64,000 nucleotides of DNA. It comes from Rhynochetos jubatus (lineage: Eukaryota > Chordata > Aves > Eurypygiformes > Rhynochetidae). Both the position numbers and the translations under genes were made by a program. Positions 1-13,856 of this stretch are shown here, one piece after another. Within the stretch, counting starts at the first letter, position 1. Each line of letters opens with the position of its first letter. The notes under the pieces are model-generated. The model saw only the letters and a program-made list of their open reading frames with translations, had not been told where the DNA came from and ran no database searches. The stretch is taken from positions 63,505,363-63,569,362 of the forward strand of contig CM050648.1 in NCBI GenBank assembly GCA_027574665.1. The letters run 5' to 3'.

Positions 1-1254
1 CCTGGGAGAATAAATGCTCTTTGCTTAATTTCTGGGGGTGGAAGGTGGGAGAAGGCTGGGATTTGAAGAGGAGAACAGTGAGAGGTGTAAATGGGAGGTA
101 GAGCATTCCTGGAAACAAAAAGTCTGGTTGGCATCATTATTCTGGCTTCACCAGCAGCAAGTTCCAACCTGGCAACGGGGCACACTTTGTGCTTTTCTTT
201 CTTCTCTGGCATAATAAAACTTCTGCAAGACTTAGAAGAAACTCTTTCCACTTGATTCTCTCTGGGGTTGTCACACACCCACATTCAGACCTCAGGGGTG
301 GGAAATCAAGTTCTCCTCACCCCAGATGTAGAAAGAGTTGCCTGTAGGAAGAATACTCAAAAAGAGGATGAAACAACCTAAATGTCAAGTCTGGTGTGGT
401 TTTTGGCAAAGGAGAGAAAGCAAAATTCAGATAGAAGGGAAACCCATAGACTTGTGAGTTCAAAGAGAAGATCCACCAGTTTCTAAATTCCAGCTTGCAA
501 GCAAAAAATTTTCCAATTTTTAACTAGAGACAATTTGCCATCTGATTACAAGTTCTTTCTCGTATAGTAGCATCACAGGTGGAAAGAGACATTGGGACAA
601 ACTTAACCCAAATTGAGCCTACTCTTTGCATTTCAACTGACTCTTCAGGATAAGCTGCTAATTCAGTGTTGAAAAAAATTGGGGTTTGGGGTTTTTTTTA
701 AATTATTTTTTAAGCAATCTTTGCACTTATGTTTCCAACTGAGGCTAAAATCTGGAGTCCCAAAATACAACAAAGTACAATTACTGCTTATAGTGCAACC
801 AACCCAAGCATCAAGAGGAATTGTCATGGAGAGAAACCTCTGCACATTTTATTATCTACTAACCAATAGTGGGTGTAAACCACCGCTATGATGAGAGGGA
901 TAAGAATTTCATTAGATCCTTGTTGAGGGCTGTTCTACAGGGCAAGTGGGGCCACATTATGCCATCAGTTTTAATAGATTTCATGTTGATCCTGGTAGGG
1001 AGTTTTGCTATAAATTCAGCATCACACTATTGCCCTTCCATAGTGCAGCTGGAAGCAGTAAGGTAGGTACTGATGAATGTTGTAAATTGGACCCCAGCTG
1101 CCATTGTGGAAACCATGACACAAGAGCAAACCGTGTAACCTCTTAGCTGTACATGTTGGTAACTGCTAGTGCCACACTGCCCATCCAAGTTTTTACCCTC
1201 CAGAATTTAGTTAACTAAAAGAGAGGCTAATCTTTGCAAATTACCCATCTGCAA
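1..1254. other. unique A+T-rich DNA, nothing recognised
   Basis: No repeat, exon or RNA gene was recognised. The only low-complexity patch is a GGGGTTTGGGG then poly-T run near 680-715. Short ORFs on both strands overlap each other and look like chance. Confidence 0.6.
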
Positions 1255-1751
1255 TGTACTGGTTTTGACTGGGGTAAAGTTAATTTTCTTCACAGCAGCC
1301 CATATGGTGCTGGTTTGGATTTGTGCTGGAAACAGCATTGACAACACAGTGATGTTTTAGTTACTGCTGAGCAGTGCTTACACAGAATCAAGGCCTTTTC
1401 TGCATTTCACACCACCCCAGCAGTGAATGAGCTGGGGGTGCACAAGAAGCTGGGAGGGGACACAGCCTGGACAGCTGACTCCAACTGACCACAGGCATAT
1501 TTCATACCATGTTCTGTTGTGCTTAGCAATAAGAGCTGGGGAGTGGCAAAGATTTCCAGGGTTGCCATTGCTCAGGAACTGGTTGGGCACATCATTTGTT
1601 TGATGGATTTTTTATTTTATTGATCTGTGAAAACTCATAAGCTGAGACAAAGACACTTTTACCCTTCTGATCCTCACTTCTCCATCCCGTGGAGGGTAGT
1701 GAGGCAGCAGCTGTGCAGGGCTGAGCTGCCCGTTGGGGTTACCAGACAACA
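1255..1751 (+). mobile_element. solo LTR, avian ERVL (class III) type
   Basis: About 500 bp matching the bird ERVL-type LTR in order. It opens with a TGGTTTTGACTGGGGTAAAG-like stretch, then a GTGCTGGAAACAGCATTGA block, the TTAGTTACTGCTGAGCAGTG block and GTGCACAAGAAGCTGGGAGG followed by GGACACAGCC. It ends with ACTTTTACCCTTCTGATCC, a CCATCCCGTGGAGG block and GTTGGGGTTACCAGACAACA. It aligns along its length with the second copy at 53665-54267 in the same orientation. The U3/R middle is shortened relative to that copy. No internal retroviral coding sequence flanks it, so it is a solo LTR left by recombination between paired LTRs. I could not find a convincing 5-bp target duplication (TGCAA on the left, CATGA or ACACA on the right), so the exact ends are uncertain by a few bases. 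Confidence 0.85.
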
Positions 1752-4700
1752 CATGATGAGGTCTGACACACTTTAGTGGGCTGACTAGAACGATCCTAGA
1801 GGAGTCCTTTGTGGCACCTCTAGTAGGCACTGCACAATGTTCTCCACAGTATTCAGACTGGGATATTCTTCCAGAAGGCCATGACCTCTCCTTCCATTTC
1901 CAGGCTGAAGCTGTTCCCATTCCTTTTCACCTGTTTGCACGCTGAAATCATCCTTCAACTCAAACAGCTTTTCTCCCATATTGATGTTTCTCATCCTTCA
2001 CATTTGATTTATATTTGAAAGCAAAACAAGCCAAGCTCTTCTACCTCTTCCTCGTTTCATGTGTGTTCCTAGTAGTCATCCCCTGAACTTTGTATTCACC
2101 TTTCTTAAATGTGGAAGAACACAAGTGCGTGCAAGACTCTGGATAGAGTTATCTGCCTATATACTCCTATGAAGACCAATAGAATTACTGTGGTAAAAAT
2201 TCCTGCATGTGTAAAAATCATAACAATAAAAAGCAGTTCTTTCACATCTCTTCTTCTTAGTATAGCTGATTATTCACATAGAAAAACAATAATAGCAGCC
2301 ATATGAAAAAGAAGCAGGTAACTAAAACCTAGAACAACAAGGAGGGTTTTAAGTAAGTATTTTTCTTAGTATAATTGCAACGGATATTAACCTACAGTTA
2401 TACTTCCTCACAGAAAAAAACCCCATACTTTGAATAAGCTTAAAATAGAACTTTCCATTGAGAACATGTTAGTCACAGAACAGAGCAGGATTCTTGGGAA
2501 TTTTGTTAGTCATCACCAAAGAACTCCCAGGAAAACTAGGAGATAAATGGCTTGCAGAGAATAAGAACTTCATGCCAGTCCCATACAACTGAAGCCTAAT
2601 AAAGCCCTTTTGAGGTTCCTGCATGAACACACCTAAAGATAAGTCTCATTTCCAGTGAAAACTAGTAACAAATCTCAGATATATGAACATTTTGTTCAGG
2701 CCCTTACTGTATCATGTTACCTCTTACTAACATGCAACCATAAGAACTGCTTAGGAAACTTTTTTCTCTTAAAAAACTTATATGGGCAGAATGTTTCAGC
2801 TTCACTATGAGAAGGCAATCAAGAACCTCAGAAGTCCTACATTTAAAAAAAAAAAAAAAAACAACAACAAAACCAACACCCCCACAACAAAACAAAACCA
2901 AACTCCTCTCACACCCACTTCCCAGTTGGAGCATTCACCCAAAAGGTGGTGAGTTGGTTATAGCCCACATTCACCCTTACCATACTGCAGGAGCAAGAAC
3001 CTGCTACCCATCTTCTCCAGGGGGGTCTCACAACACCCTCTCAGCAACCACATCTGCCCAGAACTGAGCATAGCATAATAAGGTTGCCCTTTAAGTCAAA
3101 GAAGATAATTAAACCCTAATTTCATTCAGCCAGAGCAGTGACTTAATTAAGGTCTCTCACTTCACAGGTGCAGCCTATGAACACCAGACCATGGGCCTCT
3201 TGGGAGCATTACTTGCTCTAAAATGAACTTGTGAAGCCAGAAAGCTTTTTCTAACACCATCTTCTTGAAATGGCTATGCTTTTTGTCTCCAAAGTGTATT
3301 TTCAGTGGAACAATATTTTTAAATAGAAGTATTTTTACTGAAAGAGTTCTTGGTTAACTTTGATGAGTATGTTGAACCAAGTTAGAAGCCTCCTGTATAG
3401 AAGCTAGAGGACAAACACATTTCATGCCTACAGAGAGTTTCCAGCCACATTTTACTCTACTCTCAGGAACTCTTTCATTCCTTCCTGGCCTTCTCCAGCA
3501 GATCCACAAAAATCACTAGCTTTAGCAGAAGCCAGGGAAACTCTCACAGTTCTCAGTGTCAGATTTCACTACCTTAGCTCAAGCTGACAGACCCTTCCTC
3601 TAGACAAAGTCCTGTTGTTTTTAAAGGCTGGGTTCCCTCTGCTGCCCATCTTCATGTGGGATACCCTGGATCTCCTCCAGCTGGCCAGTTTTCCTGTCTG
3701 GTTTAAGCAAGAGGAGACACAATGGCCTTTCCTGCTCCTCTCCAATTGAGGATCCTTTCTTCCCCAAAACAACTCTGCCTGGTTCTCACATAACCTACAT
3801 AAGATTGCAGTTACTCTGAGAAGGCTTGGCCACAAGAACTATCTATTTTCTGTTTATAGCATTTGATGCAAGTGTTATTCCTAAATCCTCATTTATTTCT
3901 GCAGCCCACAGACTTGATGATAGCACTAACGTTGCCATTCTTTCCAGTTTAATACAGTTAAACAGCCTGAACAGTTTCTCTCTAGAAAGAGAGAATCTCA
4001 CAACCCTTTGAGCATGTGCTTGATGCCTGCTACTAATGCTTAGGGGTTAAGACTTTGTGGCAAACACCTGCCAAGTCAGCTCCCAGTGCTACTTACATAA
4101 ATATGCTTTTGTTCTTAGAATATGTTACACCAGGTTTCATAAGAGCACCCGTGTACAGCTATAAAAGATTTAAAAGATATAAATAATAACCTAGGAGTCA
4201 TTTAAAGTTAGGATCAGCAAATTTCAAGGAAGGGATCAACCAACTTTGGTAATTTAACAACTGTTTAAAATACATTAGCAATATCTGGTTTAATCTTATT
4301 GTAATTTATAAGCTATGAGGTTTTGTAAGAAAAAAGCCACAGTAATATAAGAACATGAGAAATCAAGTAAAAGCCTACAAGTGAGTTTTTTAAAGAAAAA
4401 GCCTATCATTTTACAGAATTGCTAAAGACACATGAGCATACACATAAACAAATGAATGGGAATGCAAAATTATGTATGAAGGCGTTTCAAATAATGGCAG
4501 GGAGTGGTTTGAAAAGGAACAGATATATTTAATTTGCTATTTTCTATTCTGTGCAGCAGTATTAACAAAGAGCAGGTACTCAGAATAAGCACGTAGACTT
4601 TTTTCATGCTCAAAAAAGAATCAGGTAAGCCCACAGTACCCCCAGTCAAGGAAGACATGTAAGGAAGTGATTCACTGTATATATACCTGATGTCTACTTG

Positions 4701-5684
4701 CATATGTACCTCATTATGTTATGTCTGGGAGTTCAGCAGTTTTTTCAGCCCTTCTAATAGGCATTATTGCCACAAAGAAGTTGGTGCGTGCACTACTCTG
4801 TCTCTGCAAGAAGCCCAAGTGAGAGCGGTTCAGCCTGCTATCTGGACTTGAGCAATATCAGTTGTTTAGTGTGGCCAACACTACTTAACATAGAAAATAC
4901 AGTGTAAGGAAGCTTCTGAATACAAAGCAAGGTGGTCATACACCAGATGCTCTCCACTGCAGTGAATTTTCAATGTAGCTGGATCACTTTGGTGCCAAAG
5001 CCTTCATCAGGAAAGTGATTCAGGATATGGCTGTCTGTGCAATGGAGAGCAGGGCTGGCCTTTTGCTCTAGGAAGGACTCACCTGAATCAGCATCTGGGA
5101 GCAAAAAGACCACATGGGGCTGGGCTGGTACCTGAGAGGGAGACTTGGGTAGATCCGACAGGCATTATGCTTTCACGTGCTGCAGAACACAGGGTGAGGT
5201 GTGCCCAACAGGGCCTGGGCAAGCTCCTGTGCCCTGGTTCTGCTACACAGCAGTGGGTTTTCTGGGCATCTTGTTGCCAGTGGCAGCCAATGCAACGTGG
5301 ATCCCTCAGCCTGACTTCTGCTTTGGAAAGTGGCTTCATAGGTAGGCATACATTTTATTGTTGCACTTCAAAAGTTTGAAGTTCAAAACAAAAAGTGGTC
5401 TCTTTGCACTGGAACCAAACTAGGACAAACTATTTTAAGGAGGGTTGTTATGCATTAGATGGGTTTAATTAGTGTCTCTTTCCTCTTGCCCTCTCTCATA
5501 ACAAGAAAAGTATTTGAAATCTCTAACATGTAAGATATTCATGGCAGAAATCATGCTCTTCAGTTTCAAATTCTGTTTTAAAAGCACTTTCCATTCTTGC
5601 AGGTCTTTATTTTACAAATAATACTGAAGCTAAATCTATTCTTTCACTACGGTGATTGTGATTTAGGTAATCAAACAGAAACGT
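1752..5684. other. unique A+T-rich DNA, nothing recognised apart from an A-rich tract
   Basis: No element or exon was recognised. A17 followed by CAA/CCAAAC repeats occupies about 2845-2902. Around 5020-5340 the DNA is somewhat more G+C-rich and has overlapping ORFs on both strands, none of which resembles a known protein. Confidence 0.55.
2845..2902 (+). repeat. A-rich low-complexity tract, A17 then CAA/CCAAAC
   Basis: Seventeen As (2845-2861) are followed by ACAACAACAAAACC and further CAAAAC units. Similar A-run plus CAAAC tracts recur near 23896, 48722, 50635 and 59686, and in reverse near 53450-53500. Confidence 0.9.
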
Positions 5685-5912
5685 TAGAATTGGGAACCAT
5701 GAAATCCAGACCTGCTTGTGCTGTGTGACTTTCAATAACATTTTTTTTTTCTCTCTGAGCTCCTTTCCTATTTCCTATTATTCTTATCCATCTGTTTAGA
5801 CAAAGTTCTTCAGGGCAGGGAGACTTTCTGCACCCCATTGTCCTAGCCTTGGCTATGGTTGCCAAGACTTACCACAACACAAGTGGTTAATTTGTATTCT
5901 GTGGATAATAAA
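5685..5912 (+). mobile_element. old MIR/L2-tail SINE relic
   Basis: The 5' part has a CTGTGTGACTTTC block at 5721-5733, matching the MIR core text GCTGTGTGACCTTGGGCAAG, followed by a CTCTCTGAGCTCCTTTCC block resembling the MIR CTCTGTGCCTCAGTTTCC block. Downstream, 5801-5880 reads CAAAGTTCTTCAGGGCAGGG followed by CACCCCATTGTCCTAGCC and ACCACAACACAA. That matches the tail shared by MIR- and L2-type elements in reptiles (CTCTTTGGGGCAGGGACTGT, then CCTAGCACAATGGGG and a CAATACAAATAAT end). Both halves are in one orientation and in the expected order. The match is by recall and the element is strongly diverged, so family naming is tentative. Confidence 0.5.
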
Positions 5913-8900
5913 CAGCAAACAAGTTAATACAAGACTGCCATTGTACAAATGGTCTTGGGGCTGCACAAGAAGAATATCAATATTATTAAAGGAAGGACTT
6001 GCCTTGTATTATACGTTTCCAATTTGAAAAATTCCTTCATAGAATTCTGCTGAGCTCTAGTGCTGCAGCAATATAAAATATCTTTCCTTCACTTTAAAAA
6101 AATTAAACAACGGGGCAGCAGTGAAACTATGTTATTAACAAAGTCATGCAATGTCAATAAGAATAGAAGATAGTAAAGAAAGTAATAGAGGATGAAAAAC
6201 TAGCTGTGCACAATTTAAAATTTTTAATGTACAGATTTGCAAGGTAATATAATATTTATGAAAGGAGGACTTACATTGATAGCCTTGGCTTTTGTGGGAC
6301 TCAGACTGCTGAGAACATCTCAGGATTGGACCCTGGAGTTCAGGAAGACACTGAACAAGTTGTCTAACACAGCTCTGCCAGTGTACTTCAAACCTGACCT
6401 GGAAAAACCTTTGCAGTTTTTGTCCTAAATCTCTCTGGAGCAGAGTCTGCCAATTGTACCAGACTGCAAGGTAGCTTAATGATGTGGGCAAACGGGCATT
6501 TTATTTCACCTCTGCTCATCTGGGAAAATTTGGAAACCATACATTGTAGTACATTTCGGTGTTTCTGTGAACTGAATAGGGAGCTTTCCAAGGTGTACAG
6601 TAAGTTGCTCTGCCAGAAGTTCAGCAACAAGACAAAACCTTGCAGCCCATTAATGATAGTTTGTTCACACATATAACAGAAATGATCCTTTATAAATACA
6701 TTGGAAAATTCAGGAAAATTGCTTTTCTTGCTGATATTTAGAATGCTGTTATAAAAATAAAATCTTCACCAGATGTATTCATAGCCTGAAAAGGATGCAA
6801 ATGTAAGAAAGGACTGAGTTCAGCTCATAGATACTGAAGTCTCTCAATTAGGCTATTGAGGAGATGTTTCAAAAAGACTAAAAAAACTGAACTCCATCCT
6901 CTTCCTCCCACATGCACTGTTTTCTACATTTGCCCATAGATCGCTTGATTACACCCAGCATTCCCTGAGACTACAAAGTATCCTTTTCCAAACTTATAAA
7001 TTAAGTTAGATAAGAAATAGAGAAAGGCAGAATCCTATGGCTTTTATAAGTAGACTTTTATGAAAGATAGTATCTTATGAACTGAAAAGACGATACTGGC
7101 TATTTCTGAGCAGTTTTCTGGTCAATACCATTTTATTTGCCACTTTCTCATAACGGATAGTTGTCTCACCAAATAATCATTCCAGATCTTGCTTGTTTAT
7201 GCAATTTGCAAATTATTTTGTGAATCTCTGCAAAGGGAGATGTCCCCAGTCCTCTTTGTAGTTAATAGCGATATTTCCCATTAAATTAATCTTTTCTAAA
7301 GAACATATTTATAGGACAAATATGCACGGGGTGATTCAGATCTATCCTCACAACCTGGAAGATACCTGCTGTTCATAACAGTGAGAATTTTCTCATTGGA
7401 AGTCTTCTCATGTCCAAAAACACCCTTGCCATTCAACAGCCATGTGGGCAGGTCACAGGAAAGGGAACACATCTCACTCAAACTTTAAGCATTCTACTCC
7501 CTTAAGCCATATTTCTTAAATTTTAATGCTAAATTAGTGTTATTTTATGCATGGTAACTAAGAATTACATAGTTGTTCTTGTCCTTCTGCTCCCTGTTCT
7601 GGCTCTGTCACTGCATAGAATTATATTAGGGAATACACTGCCCTGGCAGGAAGATGAATTCAGACATTCAGTAACATGTTTCAATTCATATCTTGTCTGA
7701 GTTCATACATACATGATTTATTTCAGTCTGCATATATTTCACCCATCCAAATATTTTTAAGATTACCCACTCTAACCTCCTCTCTTTATTTAACCAGGGG
7801 CTTACATTGATAGCTCTGCTTTAAATGTCTTGCTGGGGCTACCATGACCTCAGCCACACCACTGATGTGTTGCACTACTTTACCTGCTCACTCCAGGAAG
7901 CAGAAAGGCTGACGTAAGACACGCTCTGAACACAGGCACAATCCCACATGTACTGGGTGCACGCTGCTGGAGCGCCTGTGAAGTACACAATGTTTCTCCT
8001 ACACCAAAGCTCTTGCAGTCAGCCACATTGCAGCTGTGGCTTTGACTGCCAAGGACAGCAGAGCGTGGCAGGCAGCAGCTGCTGGTGGGGCAGTGACTGC
8101 TCACATTTTAAGTGCAGATGCCACCTCTGCCGCACACCTCAGTGCCATCAGTGATGGAACGGAGTCTCCAGGGCCTACGGCCCATGCACACACACATGCA
8201 CAGGCGTGCACTTCTTGCATCTCTGTCTTTGCTTCATTTTTCTCTAGATCATAGTTTCTCATCATTACAGCAGCAAAATTGTTGCTTTGCTGAGAACATT
8301 TGACCATCCCCTACATAAAAAAATCCCTGTTCTGCAAAACAAAGGTACAAAACTCACTTTGCCATTAGTTCTGTTGCTTTCCTTGAGAGCATCAATACAC
8401 AGGACTGGGAAATGTGCGGAGGGATTCATATATGATAATGCTGACATTCAACTCTATGACTGAACTGTCTAAAGACAATCTCCAAACACTACTCCAATGA
8501 TTAATCAGCTGTACATTCACACAGAAATATTTGATGTACTGCTCTACTCACCAAAGTCTTTTATTGTATAGTCAAAGGTTATTTGGAATTTATCCATCCC
8601 TCACCAAGCAGGAGCTCACTGTTATTAAGCAAAATTCAACCTGGAGGGCAGGAAGTCTATGCATAGAATACGAAGTGTTTTGATTCAAAAAAATACTGAA
8701 AAGCAGGTTTGGGACATAGATTTAGGGAAGACTGTATCAGTCTTTTAAATAAGTCCCCCACAGTCACAAGCATCCAGGACGTGTGTAGTCCAGAAGGGTC
8801 ACAAGACCATCTATTTCTCCTGTCTCTATATACCACATATCTCAGTGTGCTGTAAAACATCTGAAGAAGGCCAGAAGTCACAGCTATAAATTGCCACGGG

Positions 8901-10726
8901 AATGTTGCCATTATGATGGATCCCTATGATAGCACAAAATTTTCTCTTCGACTCTTCTTTCTTCAGATGGACAGTTGCTTTGAAACTTAAGCATACATCT
9001 TCAGCTCATGGAAAGGAAAGGAATAGAAGTCAGACAAATACTAGGATTACACTGCAAAGGAAGACTCAAAGCAAGCCCTCTTACACTACAATTCAGAATC
9101 CCTTCTCCCTATTTTGGTGTGGAAGAACTGTCGTATCTTTTCTTAGTATTTGTTAAATATGGCTTACTGGGGTGGGGGGGAAAATGTACATTTCCAAAAT
9201 ATAATAATTAACTCTCCCTATTGATCTCTGAAAGGAAGTTATAAGAACATCTGGCCTCATGATTATATACTGCATATCTCAAAAGATTTCTGAATTTTTA
9301 TAAAGCACAAGGACTGTATACACACAGAAGGGCAGGAGTATTTCACGGTCCAAGCCCCCCTCAGCACCCAGAGATTACACCGTGTTCCAACTCTTACCAT
9401 GTATGTGCATTTACGTTTCCCAAAGTAGCTGGGAAATGAATACCTGGTACCGGGTTTCCAGTCCAACGCTGAATGCATTGTCCTGCAGGTGTTATATACA
9501 GTCAAGAAGTCTTAGAGGGAAACCCACAAAAACGTTGATTTTTGAAGACCCAGACAGTGTCTGAAGTTCCTTGTGTGAGTAGCTTCTCACCTCCTTAGGC
9601 TTGCACAGCATTTCAAGCTGCAGCTATGCAAGACAACACTTCTGATGAGACAACAGAATGTCACTGCCATACAGTGAGAGGCATTAACATCACTGTTTTT
9701 CATTCTTGCCATAAATGAGACCAGAAATCAGTAGGACACAAATGTTTCATTGGCTGCATAGATAACTGGTTACCTAAGTGGTAAAACTTACCCAATGTTG
9801 TAAAAGAACTTCACTGACCATCAGTTGTCTTTGGCTTTCACAACCTTGACATTAAAAACCACTCTAAGGCAGATAATTTGGGAACCCCAAGAAATTAATC
9901 TTCAAGCCACCAGTTCAAACTATGCTGACAATGATGAGCTGGAAAGCCCTATATGAAATGGGACACTGGTCTTACTCGATTTTTTATTTGTGAAGTATTT
10001 TACATATAAAACCATTAGGAAAATCTATATTAAGTTAACATACTAATGATACTCTCAGAACAAATGCTGAAGACGTAGGGATTCTTTAGCCACCTGGAAA
10101 GTCCCTCTAGAAATGGGGTCAGACAGTGGCAAAAATGTTTCTGTACTGAGGGTATTTCAAGCTCAAGAGGTAGAGCCAGTAATCAGACACATCATGCCCA
10201 CCTGTTTCTCTTTCTACAAATGTAATTTTTCTTTTAAAAAAAGAGAAACATTTGGCTTTATGGTATTTGAATTCATGTGGTCTAGTGATTTATCATCAGG
10301 AAGTATATACTTTCACCTTAACACTTAATGTGCTAATTTTAAGACTCGCAGACTATTACTTTAGCAATAAGGATTTTGTAGTGTTTCACTTCAGCCAAAA
10401 AAAAAATCACTGTGCTCAGTTTTGAAATGCCAGAGTTGTTTGAATAGCTTGCCTCTAAGTTCTTTCAGTGCCTCTTCTATATGTATTGTAGTCGCTCATC
10501 CACACATTCCCAAGCCTTAAAAATATTTCAGAAAACATATATAGTGTCATAGAACCAGAACAGCTCAACTGTTTAGTTAGCTACCATTTTACCTTCACCA
10601 CAGGGAGAGCTACGGTACTAAAAGCTAATAACACAGAGGTTATTTACATGGACAGCTTGCTGGGACTAGGAAAATTGCACTTACATAAAAAGTTTAGTTT
10701 TGTTAAGGTCTAACATTAAAGCTCTG

Positions 10727-10763
10727 TTCTTTTTTCTTCTTCTTCTTCTTCTTTTTTTTTTTT
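10727..10763 (+). repeat. pyrimidine tract (TTC)n with poly-T
   Basis: A run of T and C only, with six TTC units followed by more than ten Ts. Confidence 0.9.
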
Positions 10764-11107
10764 AACTTTATTTTCACTTTCCCTAAACCCCAGTGGAAAA
10801 CAGGCTTTTACCGTGAAAGTAATCCAACCAGATATCTTCAAAATCTTAATAGGCAAAGTGGATTGACCTCAGTTCATCTTCATGGAGCTTAGGACAAATT
10901 GATCAATTTACTTCCTAAATAATTACCATTTGAATGTTGATTTTACCTTCCTAAGATTAGCACATTAAAAAGCCTGTATTCAGGAATGCTAATGCAATGC
11001 AGCTCTGCACACACACACAGACTCACAGGAAACCAAATATATTCTTTATATAGAGAAGCTTCAACTGGTTCTGGGTAATGAGGATTTACTTATTCTTTTG
11101 TTGAGGG

Positions 11108-11127
11108 AAAAAAAAAAAAAAAAAAAA
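11108..11127 (+). repeat. poly(A)20
   Basis: Twenty consecutive As. No retrocopy or target duplication was recognised on either side. Confidence 0.95.
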
Positions 11128-13856
11128 GCCAGAAATAAAACAGAGAAATGGATATGGTTAGAGCTCTGGAGTGAAAGACTTTATTTAGCATTCAAATTTT
11201 GGAGGTTAGGCATTGAGATTCTATGGATGCAATAACTGCAATCCAAAGTTTATCTGTTTCAAACAAGCCCATGGAAGAAAGAAGGCAAGAAATGATTCAT
11301 GTGCCAGAGCAGGCATCACAAACAGGAAAATTAGAACACTACCTAATTACTTCATAAAGGTGGTAAGTTGCCTAGTAAGACCCAATTAAGTATATTGATT
11401 GAGCAATAATTTTTGAAGTTTACTTGTCATAAATAGTATTTTTTGATTCTCCAGATGAATCAAATTTTGAGGCAGGGTACACTCTCCGGTATGTATCTGT
11501 TCATTTCAGCGAATGTTGGGCTAATTGAACGGATACGGTTGGAGTTTTCTAGCTGGATGAAGACTCAGCAGTTCAGATGCTTAGCCACACCTAGATGGGT
11601 TCCATCTCCATAATCCCTGACACTCATTTTCTTCGTTGGGAAAGACATTCTCTGCTACAGTAGATCCTGTCGGATCTCTCTCAGCATCTTAAAGGAAGAA
11701 GAGCAGAAGAATTTGCTCTGGTTTAACAGCAGCTAGAGCATGTGCCCTGCCAAATGTGCAGCAAATAAGGAAAGCTAAATATATGTATCCCAATTTAGTG
11801 AGGAAATTCTTTTTCTCTTCTGCATCCCTGCCTCAGTTTCTCCCAATTCTTTTAATATCAAAAGTTCTTCATTTTTCTTTGCAACATTTTGCATTCTGAT
11901 TCCTCTCCATGTATGTTACCAACATGAATGTTGCTCATATCTCTCCACTTATCATCTCTCGGCATTTGTCTCTTCTGGAAATTCTCCATGACACCTTTAA
12001 TATAATTTTCAGGTTTTGCACTGTTTCTCATAAGAAAGCTTAAGTCTTTCTGGGCTTCTTCTTAAAAGTTTGTGAGTTCTGATTCCAATATATCATCCAG
12101 AAGCCTGTTTTTCTCCTGTCTGGAATAAATATAAGCTCTGAGGGGACCCTCAAGATCAGTACAATCTGATGAACTCTGTTTAGAACCAGTCAGTGCAAGA
12201 TGGGTTGTTAACTATCCTTTATCCTGACTTTTTTTAGAATTCCCTAGGACAGATCACAGAGACAATGGCTGGGCTTGTCATAAAACTCATTAGTGAGTTA
12301 TAACCCATTTAGGGTCACTTGCTTTCTTTGGTTTATATAAAAAAAAAAAGAAATATGGTTAGTTAGTTTAAAATGTTTTTAATGGGAAATGGAACTGGTA
12401 AGCTCAGTCTCTGGATCAATTCAAATTCATAACAATAGTGTTTAGAAATTGCCAATGTTCTGATGGCATGAGTAAAGTCCGTTTATGGTGTCAGTCTAGG
12501 CCTTGGGAGACAAATGCCCACATTACAAAAAGCCACTAAATATAACACTAATGGATGTTTAATCAGATTAAAGTTTGACTAGGCATGGACATGGAACTAG
12601 CCTGTAAATTTATCCTTTCGGGTAAGAAAAATAAGGCCATGGCACGGAAAAGCTGAGAGGGTAACCAGCCCTGCTAAAGATACTGGTTGCATTAGAGGAC
12701 TTTAGAGTATTTCAGACTTTCATGCTTTTGACCTGACTCCTTTTCACAATTAATTCTACTATGAAAAAATTACTGGGGAAAGCTACATTAAGCATTTATA
12801 GCTTGATGGTTTGCTATGAGCACTGTTTCACTCTATACATACGTACATACATATTGTGTGGTTTTGTTCTTTTGTTTTCAATTACCAAAGGAATTTTCCT
12901 TGTCTGAATTGCCTTCTATCTTTTATGTTTTCAGCACTATTAGTATTTTATATAATGCAATAAACTTTTTATTATTTGAAAATACCTATCTTGTATTAAA
13001 AATGAAGAAAACTAAACAGATTAGTATTAAAGAATTGCACATACTCTGAACCTGTCTGTTAACCAAAATGCCTTGCACATGGAAGAATTCACAGAGAACA
13101 TACAGAAGAGTGATTACAGTTGACACAGAGTTTTAATTTTATTATGTATATGTTTAATTCAAGCCTGGAAAATTACATTTCTATATAAGCTGAGTTGGTA
13201 CAATGTGCACATGGCAACTCCAATGGCTTGGGAAAAAATACTTTCTTATTGCCCATCTTGAAATTTCAAAATAGCTAAGTTTGGCATAGGATTCAGTGTG
13301 ACTGGCACATTTCAGTCCAACACCCCAGGGAGTGTGATCCAAGGCTGTTAATGCTCTATCACAGATTTGCTTTCATCACCAGGTGAACAATCTATGAAGT
13401 GATTCTAAATTTAATCATTTTTCAGACCAGGTTTCTCTGAGGGTGTTAAAGGAGTTGAAAAACTAAAGATTCCAGTCAGACACATATTTCCACCAGTGGG
13501 TGTTTGGCAGGGGTGCAGGCAGTGTCTGATTTTTTCTGTGTCTTTGGTCATCCACTGGCAGAGAGATCCCTCACAATTATATTTACAAATACAACGTTGC
13601 CTTTGTATAGCAATGATAGTGCCAGACATAAAGTGAATCAACAAGCAGCTGAACACATCACATTGAGTTCACTCTAATCTTGTTTCCTTTATACTATTCT
13701 AATATCAGATCAGGTTTAATATTGCCAAGCATGCTATTTTTGTAGAAAATATGTGAAATTTGAAGCAGATATGTTGGTCTTAGTCCGAAGAAGTAATACA
13801 CGGAGTGAAAAATGTCGAGAACTATCGATTTAGACAAATAGACTCCAAAGTGACAT

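Larger units (their letters stand above)
5913..13856. other. unique A+T-rich DNA with a few simple tracts
   Basis: No gene or dispersed repeat was recognised in about 8 kb. The region holds a TTC-rich pyrimidine tract at 10727-10763 and an A20 run at 11108-11127. A slightly G+C-richer patch at 7850-8260 contains CA/TG-rich sequence but no supportable exon. Weak MIR-like resemblance near 12610-12680 was not strong enough to call. Confidence 0.55.

Noticed and set aside
8174-8185. GGCCTACGGCC resembling the start of 5S rRNA
   Set aside because: Only about ten bases match. The 5S sequence does not continue.
12610-12680. Reverse-strand MIR-like stretch with GGCACGGAAAAGCTGAGAGG
   Set aside because: Partial similarity to the MIR GGCACAGAGAGGTTAAG block only. 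Too diverged to call by eye.
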